Positions 11,326-23,218 of a stretch of DNA of 64,000 nucleotides are shown here, piece by piece. Positions within the stretch are counted from its first letter, which is position 1. Each line of letters begins with the position of its first letter. This DNA is from Axinella damicornis. Lineage: Eukaryota > Porifera > Demospongiae > Axinellida > Axinellidae. A model generated the notes under the pieces. It saw only the letters and a program-made list of their open reading frames with translations, ran no database searches and was not told where the DNA came from. The position numbers and the translations under genes were made by a program. The stretch lies in the NCBI GenBank assembly GCA_963931865.1, contig OZ007506.1, positions 21,856,372 to 21,920,371 on the forward strand, read 5' to 3'.

Positions 11326-11611
11326 TCATTCATGGTGGTGGCTTTGCGACTGCAAATTCACACGTTGTTTCCTACATTGAAGTCCTGGAATCAACAAGTG
11401 ACAGTAGTCTTCAACCGAAACTTCTGTAACTTCAATAGGAAGCCACATGCAGTGTCCTACAACTTCAATGGGATGAAGCCATAGTACACCTCCAATGTTA
11501 GTGTAAACAACCATAGTGTACAACTATTCACTAATAACAGTACATGTACAGGTAAGAGTCTGTATTATATTTGCAAGTGATGATAAGACAATGTGCCAAT
11601 GATTCCTGTAT

Positions 11612-14464
11612 TCATACTGAATTATTGTCATGCAATTCTGGTTCTGGTTGGCTGCCATTCTGAGGGTCCTTGTCGTCCTTGCTGAGTGGGAGATACCCAT
11701 TGCCACACAGTGGTTGGTGCTTGAGGTGACTGAAGAATAACAGGGGGTAGTATACCTGTGTGTATGTGTGGGGAGGAAGATCAAATCTTGCACAATTTGG
11801 TTACACTAAAAGGTGACCCACAATGCCAATGGCGACCACTGCCCCAATGGCAAGGCCACTGAGCACATCTGTTGGGTGATGTTTATGGTCTGAGATCCGT
11901 GAGAGTGCTGTGAGCATAGCCAGGAGGAAGGAGAATAGCATCAGCGTCAGCTTGATGCCAGAGCGATGGTAGAACACACGTACACTGGACAAATACAGCT
12001 GGGGATGACGTGCGTGTGTGGAAGGGAGTGGGAGTACTTGAGCTTCAGTCCAACTCCATAGATCAAAGGCAGCAAGTTTGAAGAACAACTCACGGCCAGA
12101 AATACGAAAGCATAACAGGCAGTGGATGCGTGTCCAGACGGCCAGGACATTCTGAGGGAAAGTTCAATGTTATATAATCAGTGATTGTTAAGTTGATCAC
12201 AATTCAGACAAGTCATTCAAACCCTTTAAGGAAAGTGATGGTAGCTATATGTCAACATTTTGCATGTGGCATCTGATAGACAATCAAAAGAAGTAACTAT
12301 CACTACGTATTTGGTCAAGACTACACTAACAGACAAGCACCAGGAGATGAGGGGCTGACACCTGAAGATGGAGGTCTGGAAAGTGCACTTTACCTGGCAT
12401 CAAACACCCTGGAAGGTTCTCCCCTGCACTCGTACTCCGTCACATAGACCTGGTAGCCACGCTGGTCGGTGCAGTTGATGCTAGAGAAGTCAGGGTTGCA
12501 GGCATCAAGGAAATGAGGCCGTAGCCTCCCCACAACCAGCTTCCCGATATCTGTTATCACCAATGTGATGAGGATGCCAGTGAGAAACCAGCGTATCTGG
12601 AAGCCCAAACGGAGCAACCAGGCAGGAACACGCAAGCAAAACACTTTGAGTGGCCCTAAGTGACTTTCCCTCCTTGGGCGGCCATATCTCTCCCACACAT
12701 TGCCCACGACCAGCTGCATGTAGAGGAGAGGAACCAGTGAAGAATTTGTACCATTTTGGTCTCCGTAGTATAGTCTGGGTCACAACCTGTCACCATCCAA
12801 AAACGGCCCATGACTACATGACCACATTGCATACCCAGAGCACATTAATAACAGTTGGCCATCGGCCATATTCCGGGCGAAGCGCTGATATGGCCGACTG
12901 TTCTGCACTGACATATTGACCGGTCAATTGAATAAGCAGTGGGAAGCCACACAGTGAACATAGCGCATGCCTACTTTACGTATTCATAGTTCAGATTATG
13001 TATTCACAGTCCGTACCATGTAGGTATAATTGGGGCGAGCCTGAGCGAGCCCCACAGTAGCGTTGTATGTGATAAAATTTCTGTATATAAATACGGTGGT
13101 CAGCTTTCCGTATATATATGTTGCATTCAAATTACTCGAACTGACTGCGATAAATTGAGTTGAACTGCGATATTAAAATTGAAATGCCACGTGTACGAAA
13201 ACGTTCACGGGCATGGATAGTGCCGAAGACAGAAGACAAAAACGGCTTCAACGTCGAAGAGAATGCTATAGAGAGCGTAAAGATAGTGAAATGCCTGATC
13301 AGAGAGAAAGAAGGCTTTCCAGGCGCAGAGAAAGGGATGCAGCTCATCGACAACAGGGTGAATGTTACTCCGCTTCCTCGTTGACCCTCAAACCAATGTC
13401 GTTTATTCAGTGTAGCGCATCCTCCACAACATCTCTAGCCTCGTTCTCAGGCCTGAGACGGCGACTCAGACGCTGTCTCGGGCCTGGGAACAAGGCTACA
13501 TCTCACATGTCTCATACTCTTGCTGTCCTTGAACTTCGGATTCAATTATTGCTAAGCATGCATACTTGACTGTTAGTAATTCTTTCACGATCTCTCCATT
13601 CAATACCACTATGATGCTCAGGCTCTCCCCTATTATGCCCTGCATGTCACTAGTATTGTTCATGAAGCGGCGATAACAAAACCCGTTTGTAGTGCTACCT
13701 GGTTTCACAGGTATTGTGACAGTGACTTCACTGTGGGGCCACAATAATGAACACATGAGCACTTCACAGACATACATACATACATTCCCTCAGATTACCA
13801 CCCCACACCGAAAGATCATAAGCCTAGCTTCCCGCCCGGCAAATTTGTTAGTGTCAGATAATTTTCAAAAGCTGGTCTGACATAATGTCAGACCAACACC
13901 GGTATTGGTCGGACTACCTAGCCGGCCCTTGAGGGCAAGGGTCCAGCTCACAAGACTACATACTAGTACTAGTCCGGACCCCAGACCTTCCGCCAAGAAC
14001 ACACAAGTCACAGTCAATACTAGATCTAATTGTTTTTGCCCAGTTGGAGTCTGCCATGGGCTTCTAGTCACAGCTTTAAGTAAAGTCTAACATCCCCCTT
14101 TCTTTGAAGATAAAAATTCAATCATCAATATGAATACGGTGCGTACATGTAGCTAGCTATAATTTGGAGTGACCTCATGTACAATTCAGTTAGTAAGGAT
14201 TCCTTTGTACGTATTACGTAGTACAGAATCTTGTCAGCGTACCCCTAGCAGTGGTAATCCCAGCGAGGCGATTATTAGTGCCCAGGAGGGGACTGTGCTG
14301 TCGAGGTAGGCCAGTTTTAGCGACTCATCATCGCAGAAGAACCCACGTCGAACGATTCGCCCGGTAATACCCGCGACATACAAACCCACGAACAGCACCA
14401 GTAGGACGGCCAGGGCCACCAAATCACACACAAGACGAGCACAGGTGATCTTTTGGTCCCGCAT
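11612..14464 (-). CDS. PLPP: Phospholipid phosphatase (LPP/PAP2 type), copy B
   Basis: Tandem paralogue of copy A. Exons 14243-14464, 12394-12713, 12094-12151, 11822-11998 and 11612-11755 give 306 aa with identical phases. Exon 2 is almost identical to copy A, while exon 3 (WPSGHASTACYAF) and the N-terminus have diverged. All catalytic motifs remain ([23 protein letters not shown]). The terminal exon reads VYYPLLFFSHLKHQPLC and ends HDNNSV in the same frame and position as copy A; the sequence just past the exon 4 donor has diverged freely, as expected of an intron. Its intron 1 is enlarged by a Helitron-like scrap and foldbacks. Both copies look functional, so this is a recent duplication. 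Confidence 0.9.
13213..13371 (+). pseudogene. Basic-repeat fragment of a Helitron-like protein
   Basis: A short frame reads DRRQKRLQRRREC, then RERRLSRRRERDAAHRQQ. This Arg/Glu-rich repeat resembles the N-termini of Helitron/Pif1-type proteins in cnidarian and sponge genomes, from memory. An upstream ATG frame (MPRVRKRSR) is out of register, and the piece ends at a foldback. Remnant only; the family assignment is tentative. Confidence 0.4.
13436..13498. repeat. agcctcg foldback, copy
   Basis: Arms tagcctcgttctcaggcctg / cgggcctgggaacaaggcta in intron 1 of PLPP copy B. Confidence 0.78.
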
Positions 14465-14898
14465 GACCGACCACCAACTTCATTATACAGATGATTTCAT
14501 TGTTACTGCATGAACCCGTGTGCGGGCCATAATAATTAATTGGGCCTTCCTATTCTACGACTGGCTAGCCGGCTAAATATGGAAGTCCTCACAGCATGCT
14601 CATGCATGCTGGTACCCATACTGCTTGAGTTATAGTGTCATATCAGATTATGTATGGTACTTTAACCAAAAAACAAGGCTCATTGAGCACTATCTAGTGA
14701 TCAATAATACAGGGTTGTGGAAATTAGACACTGCAGCAAGAAATTACACAGCTGTGCTTCTAGTCCTCACTGCACACCGTGAACATCTGTCCCACGAGAC
14801 TACTGTGTTTCCAAGTGTTCCTTTCCATAAAATTGTGGGGCCCAAATTAACAATGATAGCAGGAAATCACCCCTAATTATGGTTGACACATCTGCACA
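14465..14898. other. Intergenic, PLPP copy B to CCDC57
   Basis: No gene, array or clear element seen. It should hold the copy B promoter and the CCDC57 3' UTR. Confidence 0.6.
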
Positions 14899-17800
14899 TC
14901 AATTATCTTTGTCATTGTAATTCCGTATCTTGGGCTTCAATTTGTGGGACCCAGTCTTCCTGGACTGCCGTTGCTTTGCACCACCTGCTCCTCTCCGGTG
15001 AGCAGTCACCCTGCTACCTCTCAGCTCCAAGAATTGGGGCTGGGCTGGGTGTGGGGGAGGTGGGGCTTGGTCTGCGGTGTGGGCGGGGTGGCCAGACACA
15101 TCGGACCGTAGTGTTGAGGACAGGGGGTCCATCATTTGAAACACATGCTGCGCAGAGTCCTCTAGGTCTGAGGACTCGGTGAACCGTAAGGAGTGCAGAG
15201 ATATGTCCAATGTCTCCTCAGGGGGGGTTGAACAATGGACACCTTCATGTGTAACTTTAGGAACTAGTACACCATTCCTGTCATCTCTCCTCTCATCACT
15301 CCTAGCTGGAGATCGGGCTGAATGTCTGTCATTTCCCTGTGCATCTACCATCTGTTTCCGAGTGTGCTGGTAAGCCTGCTGCTCCGCTGCATCCAAATGA
15401 GATGTCCTCTCTAGTGAGTGATTTGACATCCGTGATTTTGATCGATTGCTTGGTGCATTCTGCTTTGATTCTCTTCCGGTGCCATCATCTTCAGACAAAC
15501 TCTGCACCAGACTATCTGCCCTCTTCCTCTCCTCCACTCTCCTCTGTTCTCCCACACCCTGTAGCCTCCGCAACCGCCCCACCTCCTCCCTCCACCACCT
15601 CCCCTCTTGCACCAGTGCCTCCTTCTCCCTCACAAGAGTAATGATCACCTGCGTCGCCTGCAGCAGTTTCTGGTGAACCTTTGACCTGGGCACCTGTCCA
15701 GCCCTCAGGAAGTGAGCCTGAAAAAGAGAAGGCAATGTGTCAGTCACTTCCAAGGCTTCCTGAATAACTTGTTTTTGTGTGTTTGAGGCTAGTGGCTGGA
15801 AACTGCTTTGCACGGTGTCAGTGTGTACTAGACCTTTTCCTGGTAAGCCGTTAAGGACTTCTCCAGCTTCTGCACTCTGGTGTTGAGCTGCAGTGTCTCC
15901 AGTTCCAGGGCCAACTTCTCTCTCTGCAGTGTAGCTATGGTGTCACTCAGGGCAACAAGGTGGGCCCGGTGCTGTGACTCGCATTTGGAAAGCTTGTCAC
16001 CCATGGGGGGAGGACTGGGGCTCCCTTTGCTACCCAGGGGAGGTGGGGTGGGGGGTTTCTTAGTCTGAGACAGTTCCTGCACACGCTCCTTCAGCTGCTG
16101 ATTTCCGGACTTGAGCCTTATCACTTCACTTTCCATGTACTTCACGTATCCTGTTGTCAGTCTGCCATCATTTGGAGCCGTCTGAGGGGAAACTTCATCC
16201 TTCCCGTCCCTCTGTTCTGGTAAATCAGTGAGCTGCTCCATTTCTCGACGCATCTGGTGAATGACTGCATGAAGCTCCTTATTCTGTTGTCTCAACTGCT
16301 CAATCACATGATCCCTTGGCTCAGTCACATGATCTCTGGCCACACCCCTTTGCTGGCACACACTCTGGTACTCCTCAACCAGCTCATGTTTGCTCAGAGT
16401 GCCAATAGCAATGTCCCTCTCCTCCTGCACGGCCTGCACTACTCTGGACTGCTGTGAGACTGTCTGCTGCAGTTCACGACACTGAGCAAGGGCCTGCACA
16501 CAGGGAAAGAACTGAACTTAACAAACACATGTCAGACATATAGCCCCCTGCTCACCTCTTCCCTGGCTCTGGAGAGCTGCCGTATGAGCTCCTGGTGTTT
16601 GTGGCTCTGCTGCCTCTCCACATCCCCCACACGCTGCTGCCAGTCCAGCTCCAACTGGGCCTTTGACTGCTCCACTGACTTCTCCCGCTCCAGAGCCAAG
16701 GAGAGCTCTCGCCTGTAGCTGCAAGGACAGAAGGAAGGGGGGAACACAGCGGCCTCTTCACGTTGTGTTCCTTACATGGTATATTTGACTAGGGAGGGGC
16801 TAGAAGGAGGGTAGTGTGTCTTTGTTGACTTACTGCTCGACATCCTCCTCTTTCCTGTGTAGGTCAGCTTGCAGCTTATCTGTGGAATCCTGCAGTGACT
16901 GGAGCTGGAGGTCCTTAGCCACCCCCTCCCTCACCACCTCCCCCTCCCTCTCCTCACACCTCCTTGCATGTTCTGCCAACTGCTGCCGGTAACTGTGTCA
17001 ATCAACCATTGTTAGCAATGAAGAGGACACAAGTATACAGAGTACACTCTCTCCATCACCTCTCAATCTCCTTCTCCTTCTCTTGGAGGGCGTCACTGTG
17101 ACTCCAGTTGCTCCTCCTCACGTCTGCCTCCCGCTGCTCCAACTGGCCCCGTAGTTCACAAATCTGACGTTCCAGCCCTGCCTCTCTCTCCCGATGGCCC
17201 TGATGCATGATAAACAGTAACACAGCAGATTATATGTAGCCTCGTCCCAGGCCATCATCAAGCCACAAGCTAGCCTCGTCCCAGGCCATCATCCAGCCAC
17301 AAGCTAGCCTCGTCCCAGGCCATCATCCAGCCACAAGCTAGCCTCGTCCCAGGCCATCATCCAGCCACAAGCTAGCCTCGTCCCAGGCCATCATCCAGCC
17401 ACAAGCTAGCCTCGTCCCAGGCCATCATCCAGCCACAAGCTAGCCTCGTCCCAGGCCATCATCCAGCCACAAGCTAGCCTCGTCCCAGGCCATCATTCAG
17501 GTTTTCCGTTCCACTTGCACATGGGGAGAGCCTGGGAATGATTTGTGCCTCCAGACAAGGGCACAGTTCACATGGGGAGAGCCTGGGAATGAAGCTAGCT
17601 TGTGCCTCCAGGCAAGGGCACAGTTCACATGGGGAGAGCCTGGGAATGAAGCTAGCTTGTGCCTCCAGGCGAGGGCACAGTTCACATGGGGAGAGCCTGG
17701 GAATGATTTGTGCCTCCAGGCAAGGGCACAGTTCACATGGGGAGAGCCTGGGAATGAAGCTAGCTTGTGCCTCCAGGCAAGGGCACAGTTCACATGGGGA

Positions 17801-18109
17801 GAGCCTGGGAATGAAGCTAGCTTGTGCCTCCAGGCGAGGGCACAGTTCACATGGGGAGAGCCTGGGAATGAAGCTAGCTTGTGCCTCCAGGCGAGGGCAC
17901 AGCAGCAAACATCATCAATTAACACGGAAAACAAATGCTTCTAAGTCAGGCAATGACATGTTCTTCAATACATGTGCACGATGAGAGATGAAAACTGACC
18001 TCTTTGCTTGCCTGCAGGCTGGACTCCTTCTCCCTCACCAGCCTATCAAGCTCTGCATGTCTGGGTGATCAGACGAGAAGGAGTCACTATCTGCAAGCAC
18101 CCCCCCCCC

Positions 18110-18140
<31 letters not shown>

Positions 18141-18613
18141 ACACACACACTCACCTCCTCTCAAAGTCACTTTGCAGGGTCTTCATGGTGCTCCGGGCAT
18201 GGGCCAGCTGTCCCTCCAACTCCACAATCGTTGTGTCCCTGGCGTTGATCGCATCCTCCGCCTCCCACTGCCTCTCTCTCAGTTGCTTCTCCAGCTGGGC
18301 CACCTCCCCTGCCTTACTGCTCGCGTCCTCCTCACTGCCCTCCCGGGCGGCCTTGGCCAGCTGCAGCTCCCTCCCCAGCTGCCTCAACTGGGCCTCCCGG
18401 CTCAGCGCTACTGCGCTCAGCTCACTCACTCTAGCTTGGTGCTCACGGTCTGTACGCCGGAGTGCCTCGTCTAGCTCTGCTGCCATTCTCTCCTGCTGCA
18501 CCTGTAGCTCCCCCTCCACCTCCAACAACTTCCGCTGCAGCTCACTCTGCAACGCTTCCAGTTTGCGTTGCTCAGAGTCCAGCTCCTGGCCCTTGGCTTG
18601 CCTGTGTGTGTCA

Positions 18614-18673
<60 letters not shown>

Positions 18674-20087
18674 ATGTGTATATGGAGAGGCCCAGAAAGG
18701 CAGTTTTACAAATGAGAAAGTCTGACCTGCAGGCCTCTGTCCTGACCTGCAGGCCTCTGTCCTGACCTGTAGGCCTCTGTCTGTGCCTGCTGCTCATTGA
18801 TGCGGCTGAGGTAGTAGCTCTTCAGCTGTTGCTGGGCCTCCTTCTGCCTCGCCACTTCCCCTCGCAGCTCATCCACCCTCACCTGCAGGACCAGTGAAGG
18901 TAGGACCAGCCACCACCAGTGTGAAGGCAGGACCAGGACCGTATGAGGCAACAAGGAAAGTTCAACAAGAGTAGCCATGTGTTGTCAAATAACAGTCCAA
19001 AAATTCCTTGTTTGGAATTGACCCTTGCGGTCTAAATTGCAAGTGTCAGAGACTACTAGACATTCTCACACATCATGTGAGCCCACACAAGCTTCTAAAT
19101 GATGACTCTAGCGATTACTGTATAAAGAACTTTGGTAGGGCAGCTAATTCGATAGCACACGGAATGTACGCTAATAAGCTCCTGGTGAAGGGGATCTGCA
19201 CCAACATGCTCTTTCTAGGACAAGTGTGCTCTTCTAGGTTAATCACCGGTGTGACAAATAAACACACGCTGCACTACCTTCAGCTCGCTGTTCTCAGCAG
19301 TGAGGGCACCGACAACCCTCTTGACCTCTGTAAAGGTGGAGTCATAGTGGCTGAGCTCCTGATCACGCTGTTCCAGGAGGCCCAGGTTGAACTCAAAGTC
19401 TCCCTGGAGCTGCTGCAACCTCTGTCGCTCCACCAGCAGCTCATTCTCGGCACCTACCACATAACATCGTGTAATGCCACTTGACACACAACAAGAAACC
19501 TGTTTTAAGACTTGCGGTCTCCACGTACAATAAAGTATGGACACCATCATCCAGCAATCAGTGGGCATGGGGAGTATGGGCTGTAGGCTATAGAGCGTTG
19601 GCATCTGACATGTCACAGGTGCACGTGATCGGACTTGTGGCGCGCTGGTGTACTGGCTGGATGGAGACTTAGTATGCAACATGACGCTCGTGCAAAACGC
19701 ACTCCAAACCTGACGGCTGATGGTTTTACCTTGCAAGTATGCTCAATATCGCTACCCATTACATGTTATTTATGAGAAGCAAGTACTGGCTGCTGGCTGC
19801 GTAGTTCCTGACTTCTTCATGCAAGCTCCAATCTACTTGCATACCATGATGGCCATCATAAGCAGAATGTTGTGCAGTTGTGTGAAGTCGATGACAAATG
19901 CTCTGTAGTATAATTATACAGACATGCACATACACCTTTGAAAGTGGGCACAGCTTAGAACACAACTCAGAATGGTCATGCTACCTCTGATGGTCTCCTC
20001 CAGCAGTTTGGTGTGCTGCTCCCTCAGCACCTGTAACTCCTGCTCCTTCTCACTGGCCTGCTGCTTCAGAACCCACTCAGTTGCCAT
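14899..20087 (-). CDS. CCDC57: CCDC57 orthologue, coiled-coil centrosome/centriolar-satellite protein
   Basis: In vertebrates CCDC57 is a centrosomal and microtubule protein. Ten exons: 19985-20087, 19278-19453, 18767-18882, 18155-18601, 18000-18060, 17060-17199, 16834-16992, 16556-16718, 15834-16493 and 14899-15717, giving 947 aa, nearly all coiled coil. Diagnostic stretches: FEFNLGLLEQRDQELSHYD, HAELDRLVREKESSL, LSLALEREKSVEQSK with LELDWQQRV, and the C-terminal KPKIRNYNDKDN, which matches the human ending KIRNYNIKD. The start is the first ATG in the first recognised exon (MATEWVLKQQ), so an upstream exon is possible. Exon 3 ends at a triplicated donor; phase and homology favour the first. 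Intron 5 is filled by two minisatellites. Confidence 0.93.
17237..17500. repeat. Minisatellite of about 34 bp built from a foldback arm
   Basis: About 7.5 copies of agcctcgtcccaggcc plus atcatccagccacaagct in CCDC57 intron 5. The core is the left arm of the dispersed foldback family. Confidence 0.9.
17520..17900. repeat. Minisatellite of about 58 bp, foldback-derived
   Basis: About 6.5 copies containing gagagcctgggaatgaagct, then agcttgtgcctccaggc and agggcacagttcacatgg, directly after the 34-bp array. The core matches the right arm of the foldback family. Multi-frame ORFs here are repeat artefacts. Confidence 0.9.
18617..18672. repeat. (GT)n microsatellite at the CCDC57 exon 4 acceptor
   Basis: On the coding strand it is a (CA)n tract serving in place of the pyrimidine tract. 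Confidence 0.85.
18721..18780 (-). repeat. Triplicated 5' splice site, CCDC57 exon 3
   Basis: Three 20-bp units on the coding strand, each ggcctgcag|gtcaggacaga or close to it, so three AG|GTCAG donors lie in tandem. Confidence 0.75.
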
Positions 20088-20663
20088 GGCAACCACACAC
20101 AATCACATCTGCATGTCACAAAGACCACATGCACAAGGTTAGATAGACAGGTGCTGGGGAACCTGGTAAGGGAGGGGGGTTCCCAACGATACTGTTATTC
20201 CGGACACAGCACTTCCTGGCCCTCGCATTCACTCCTCCTCCCGTAATTCTTCCGAATTATGGTAGCCAAAGTGCGCATGCATACCCTACCTTCAAACTTT
20301 CTGACGCTGTGCAGTGTTAGCAGAAACTGCTCCTAGAGAGCAAGGCATATGCAGCTGCATGGGGCTGTGTTCGGAAATCCCCTCCCTTCAGTAATAGCAG
20401 AATAGGTTTTGCTTGGACCCTCACGGGCTCAAGCAAAACCAATGAAATCATAATGCTCTGTGTTCTCCAGGTCCTTATTTACTACCCACCATAATTGGTA
20501 ATCTTAGGTCAGAGGATCAGGGTGTCATTCGCCCCATCAGCCAACTCTAGCTCCTGCTGCTTGCATGATCAATTCAAACGTCGCGCGGGATTTTTTCCAA
20601 CATTTCTCTCTAAATTTACAATCCCTGTCCGTTGGTGGGCGTGGTCTGCAGTACAGTGATGGA
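20088..20663. promoter_or_regulatory. Divergent promoter region, CCDC57/RABL3
   Basis: Non-coding interval between divergent starts, longer than the other pairs here. No repeat or ORF of note; positional call. Confidence 0.5.
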
Positions 20664-23218
20664 ATGGCAGCAGAGAGCTTGAAGAAGGTCAAAATTCTAG
20701 TGCTGGGAGACCCGGGTGAGTGATAGCTACAGAGAAACTGTTCACGTGAAATCAGAGAGAGAAGTCCATGAACTTCCATCCTGGAACCTGGTCATTGTTT
20801 GCAACCCATGCATGCCATGCAACCGAAATTATGCTGCAGCCAGATAAGCTTACCTAGTGTGCCTAGCTCCCATACCATGCTTCTCTTCAGCAGGTGTGGG
20901 TAAAACGTCCCTGGTTCACCTCATCTGCCACAAGGAAGTACTGAGCCACACATCCTGGACCGTAGGCTGTTCCGTGGAGGTCAAGGCAAGTTTGTGTGAT
21001 GGATACTGTAGCCTACATATATATATTGTCTCATCATGTGTCTCCCTCCTCCTCCCCTCCCTCCCTTCCCTGCCTACTCCCCTCCCTCCCTTCCCTGCCT
21101 ACTCCCTTCCCTATCTCTTCCCCTGCCCTCCCTGCCACTTCCCCTCCCCTCCTCCTCCCTCCCTTCCCTGCCTCCTCCCCTCCCTCCCTTTCCTGCCTCC
21201 TCCCTCCCTCCTCCTCTCACATCAGTTGCACGACTATGGCAAGACACTCTCTTCCTCGAGCTACTTCCTGGAGTTCTGGGACATCGGAGGCTCACCATCC
21301 CACAGCAAGGGAAGAGCTGTATTCTACCAGCAGGCAAACGGTAGGACAACTTATCCTCACCGTCAAGTGATGCTGGTTTGACTTGGGGCCCACTGCATCG
21401 CTGAGTCTCACCCCATGATGTATACGTGGTTCTGAGTGCAGTTTCACGAACTTATGACAAACCGCTGCTGCCATGCCTTGCAGGTCTTATTCTAGTGCAC
21501 GACCTCACAAACAGGAAGTCCCATGGCAACCTCTCACGGTGGCTGACAGAGTTTCACCAGAGCTCCTGCCGGGATGGAGGTAAGGGGGCTAGTGGGACTG
21601 AGGTGACGAGGCTAGTGTGACAGAGGTGAGGGGGCTAGTGGGACAGAGGTGAGGGGGCTAGTGGGACAGAGGTGAGGGGGCTAGTGGGACAGAGGTGAGG
21701 GGGCTAGTGGGAAGGAGGTGAGGGGGCTAGTGGGACGGAGGTGAGGGGGCTAGTGGGAAGGAGGTGAGGGGGCTAGTGGGACAGAGGTGAGGGGGCTAGT
21801 GGGACGGAGGTGAGGGGGCTAGTGGGACGGAGGTGAGGGGGCTAGTGGGACGGAGGTGAGGGGGCTAGTGGGACAGAGGTGAGGGGGCTTGTGGGACAGA
21901 GGTGGGGAAGGAGGTGAGGGGGCTAGTGGGACGGAGGTGAGGGGGCTAGTGGGACAGAGGTGAGGGGGCTAGTGGGAAGGAGGTGAGGGGGCTAGTGGGA
22001 CGGAGGTGAGGGGGCTAGTGGGACGGAGGTGAGGGGGCTAGTGGGACGGAGGTGAGGGGGCTAGTGGGACGGAGGTAAGGGGGCTAGTGGGACAGCTTCT
22101 GTTTCTGTCACGTTGATGTCAGTGGCTTTGCTGATTTCTTGCAGGTAGCAGAAATGGCAGGGGCCTCTTGAATGAGCCCAGGAGGTGAGGGTTGACTAGC
22201 CTCGTTCCCAGGCTCTCGTTCTGGAACAAGGCTAGGTGTGGACAGTGATCTCATTTCTAACTCACCTCCCCTCTCCTCCTCTGTACAGTGATCTGGAGTA
22301 CGATCCTGAAGTATTTGCAGACCAGGAACTGCCCATACTGATAGTAGGAACTAAGCACGTGAGGATGCACTCTTCTCCAAGCTCTTGGTTCTGAGCACTC
22401 ATGGTGTCACTGCTCTGTTTGCCAGGACCAGGTGTCCACAGCCAAGCTGCCCAGCTCCAGTGGTGTCACCGGCGCAGCATGTATTAATGTGGTACGTTAG
22501 TGCCTTCACCGGTGCAGCATGTATTAATGTGGTACGTTAGTATAGCATGATTGTATTGCCGTCACTGGTGCCAGTACTTCCACTGGTGCAGCACGTATTG
22601 TCTGGTGCAGTATGCAATATGTGGTGATAATGTGTCCCCCCCCCCCCCCAATGTTTGTCCCCAGGATTGTACTAACATGAGGCAGTTCACTGTCGACTCA
22701 CAGCAGACGATTGAACTCAACAAATTCTTTGACAAAGTGAGGACTGACACCAGCTGAGTTATCTTGCAGTGTGGAAAGATGTAGGTATGGCTGCGGACAT
22801 GTTGCTACACTAGTCCAATCCTATCCCTCAGGTAATAGAGCGGCGCTACTTCCCGTCCTACCGCATGGTCAGTGAGTTGTTCCACCTTGAGAGCAGCAGC
22901 TACCCCTGTACTACTGCATTGTCTAAATACCACCTGCAAAGTTGAGCATTCGTGACCAGAATGAGTCATTGAAAAAGGGTTCAAGCCAATCTTGAGTGAC
23001 AAGATCGCTTGTGATAATAGGAAATGACCTTTGACCCCAAACACAATCACATGCCAATCATGAACTCTGGTTAATTGGAAGCACTTCTATAGGCAGTATC
23101 CAAGTGACAATACTATCCCTTGACTATCGATCTCCTTCCCTCCCTCTAGTAGGCCACCTCCTCACAGTCCACCGAGAGACACAGACCCGTGGGAAAGAGG
23201 ACCTCACTCAACTCTTGA
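20664..23218 (+). CDS. RABL3: RABL3, Rab-like small GTPase
   Basis: Atypical Rab-like GTPase lacking a prenylation tail. Ten exons: 20664-20715, 20894-20985, 21226-21340, 21484-21579, 22145-22184, 22289-22358, 22426-22491, 22665-22736, 22832-22867 and 23153-23218, giving 234 aa (human 236). Shown by [15 protein letters not shown] (P-loop), [56 protein letters not shown]-like [22 protein letters not shown], and a C-terminus ending [14 protein letters not shown]. Exon 2 ends at AAG|GCAAGT, a GC-AG donor; the only nearby GT would delete conserved residues. Intron 4 is largely a 24-bp array that starts at the donor itself. The exon 7 donor is duplicated 44 bp downstream. Confidence 0.94.
21580..22095 (+). 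repeat. 24-bp minisatellite of 5' splice-site units, RABL3 intron 4
   Basis: About 21 copies of gtgagggggctagtgggacg followed by gag. The array starts exactly at the RABL3 exon 4 donor (GGAG|GTAAGG), and each unit restores GGAG|GTGAGG. Confidence 0.9.
22197..22234. repeat. agcctcg foldback, short copy
   Basis: Arms tagcctcgttccca / tggaacaaggcta in RABL3 intron 5. Confidence 0.75.

Larger units (their letters stand above)
10218..11611. other. Intergenic region between the PLPP copies
   Basis: Upstream region of copy A and downstream region of copy B (same strand). It contains a GC-rich foldback at 10536-10636, a short minisatellite at 11028-11115 sharing its unit with HDAC8 intron 6, and an agcctcg-type foldback at 11286-11325. 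No exon could be supported. Confidence 0.6.

Noticed and set aside
15179..15676. Plus-strand ORFs opposite CCDC57 exon 10
   Set aside because: Antisense shadows of a well-supported coding exon.
17474..17984. Overlapping ORFs on both strands with ASFIPRLSPC or GESLGMKLA units
   Set aside because: Minisatellite translation within CCDC57 intron 5.
19008..19484. 158-residue plus-strand ORF
   Set aside because: It spans CCDC57 exon 2 in antisense plus intron and has no recognisable domain.
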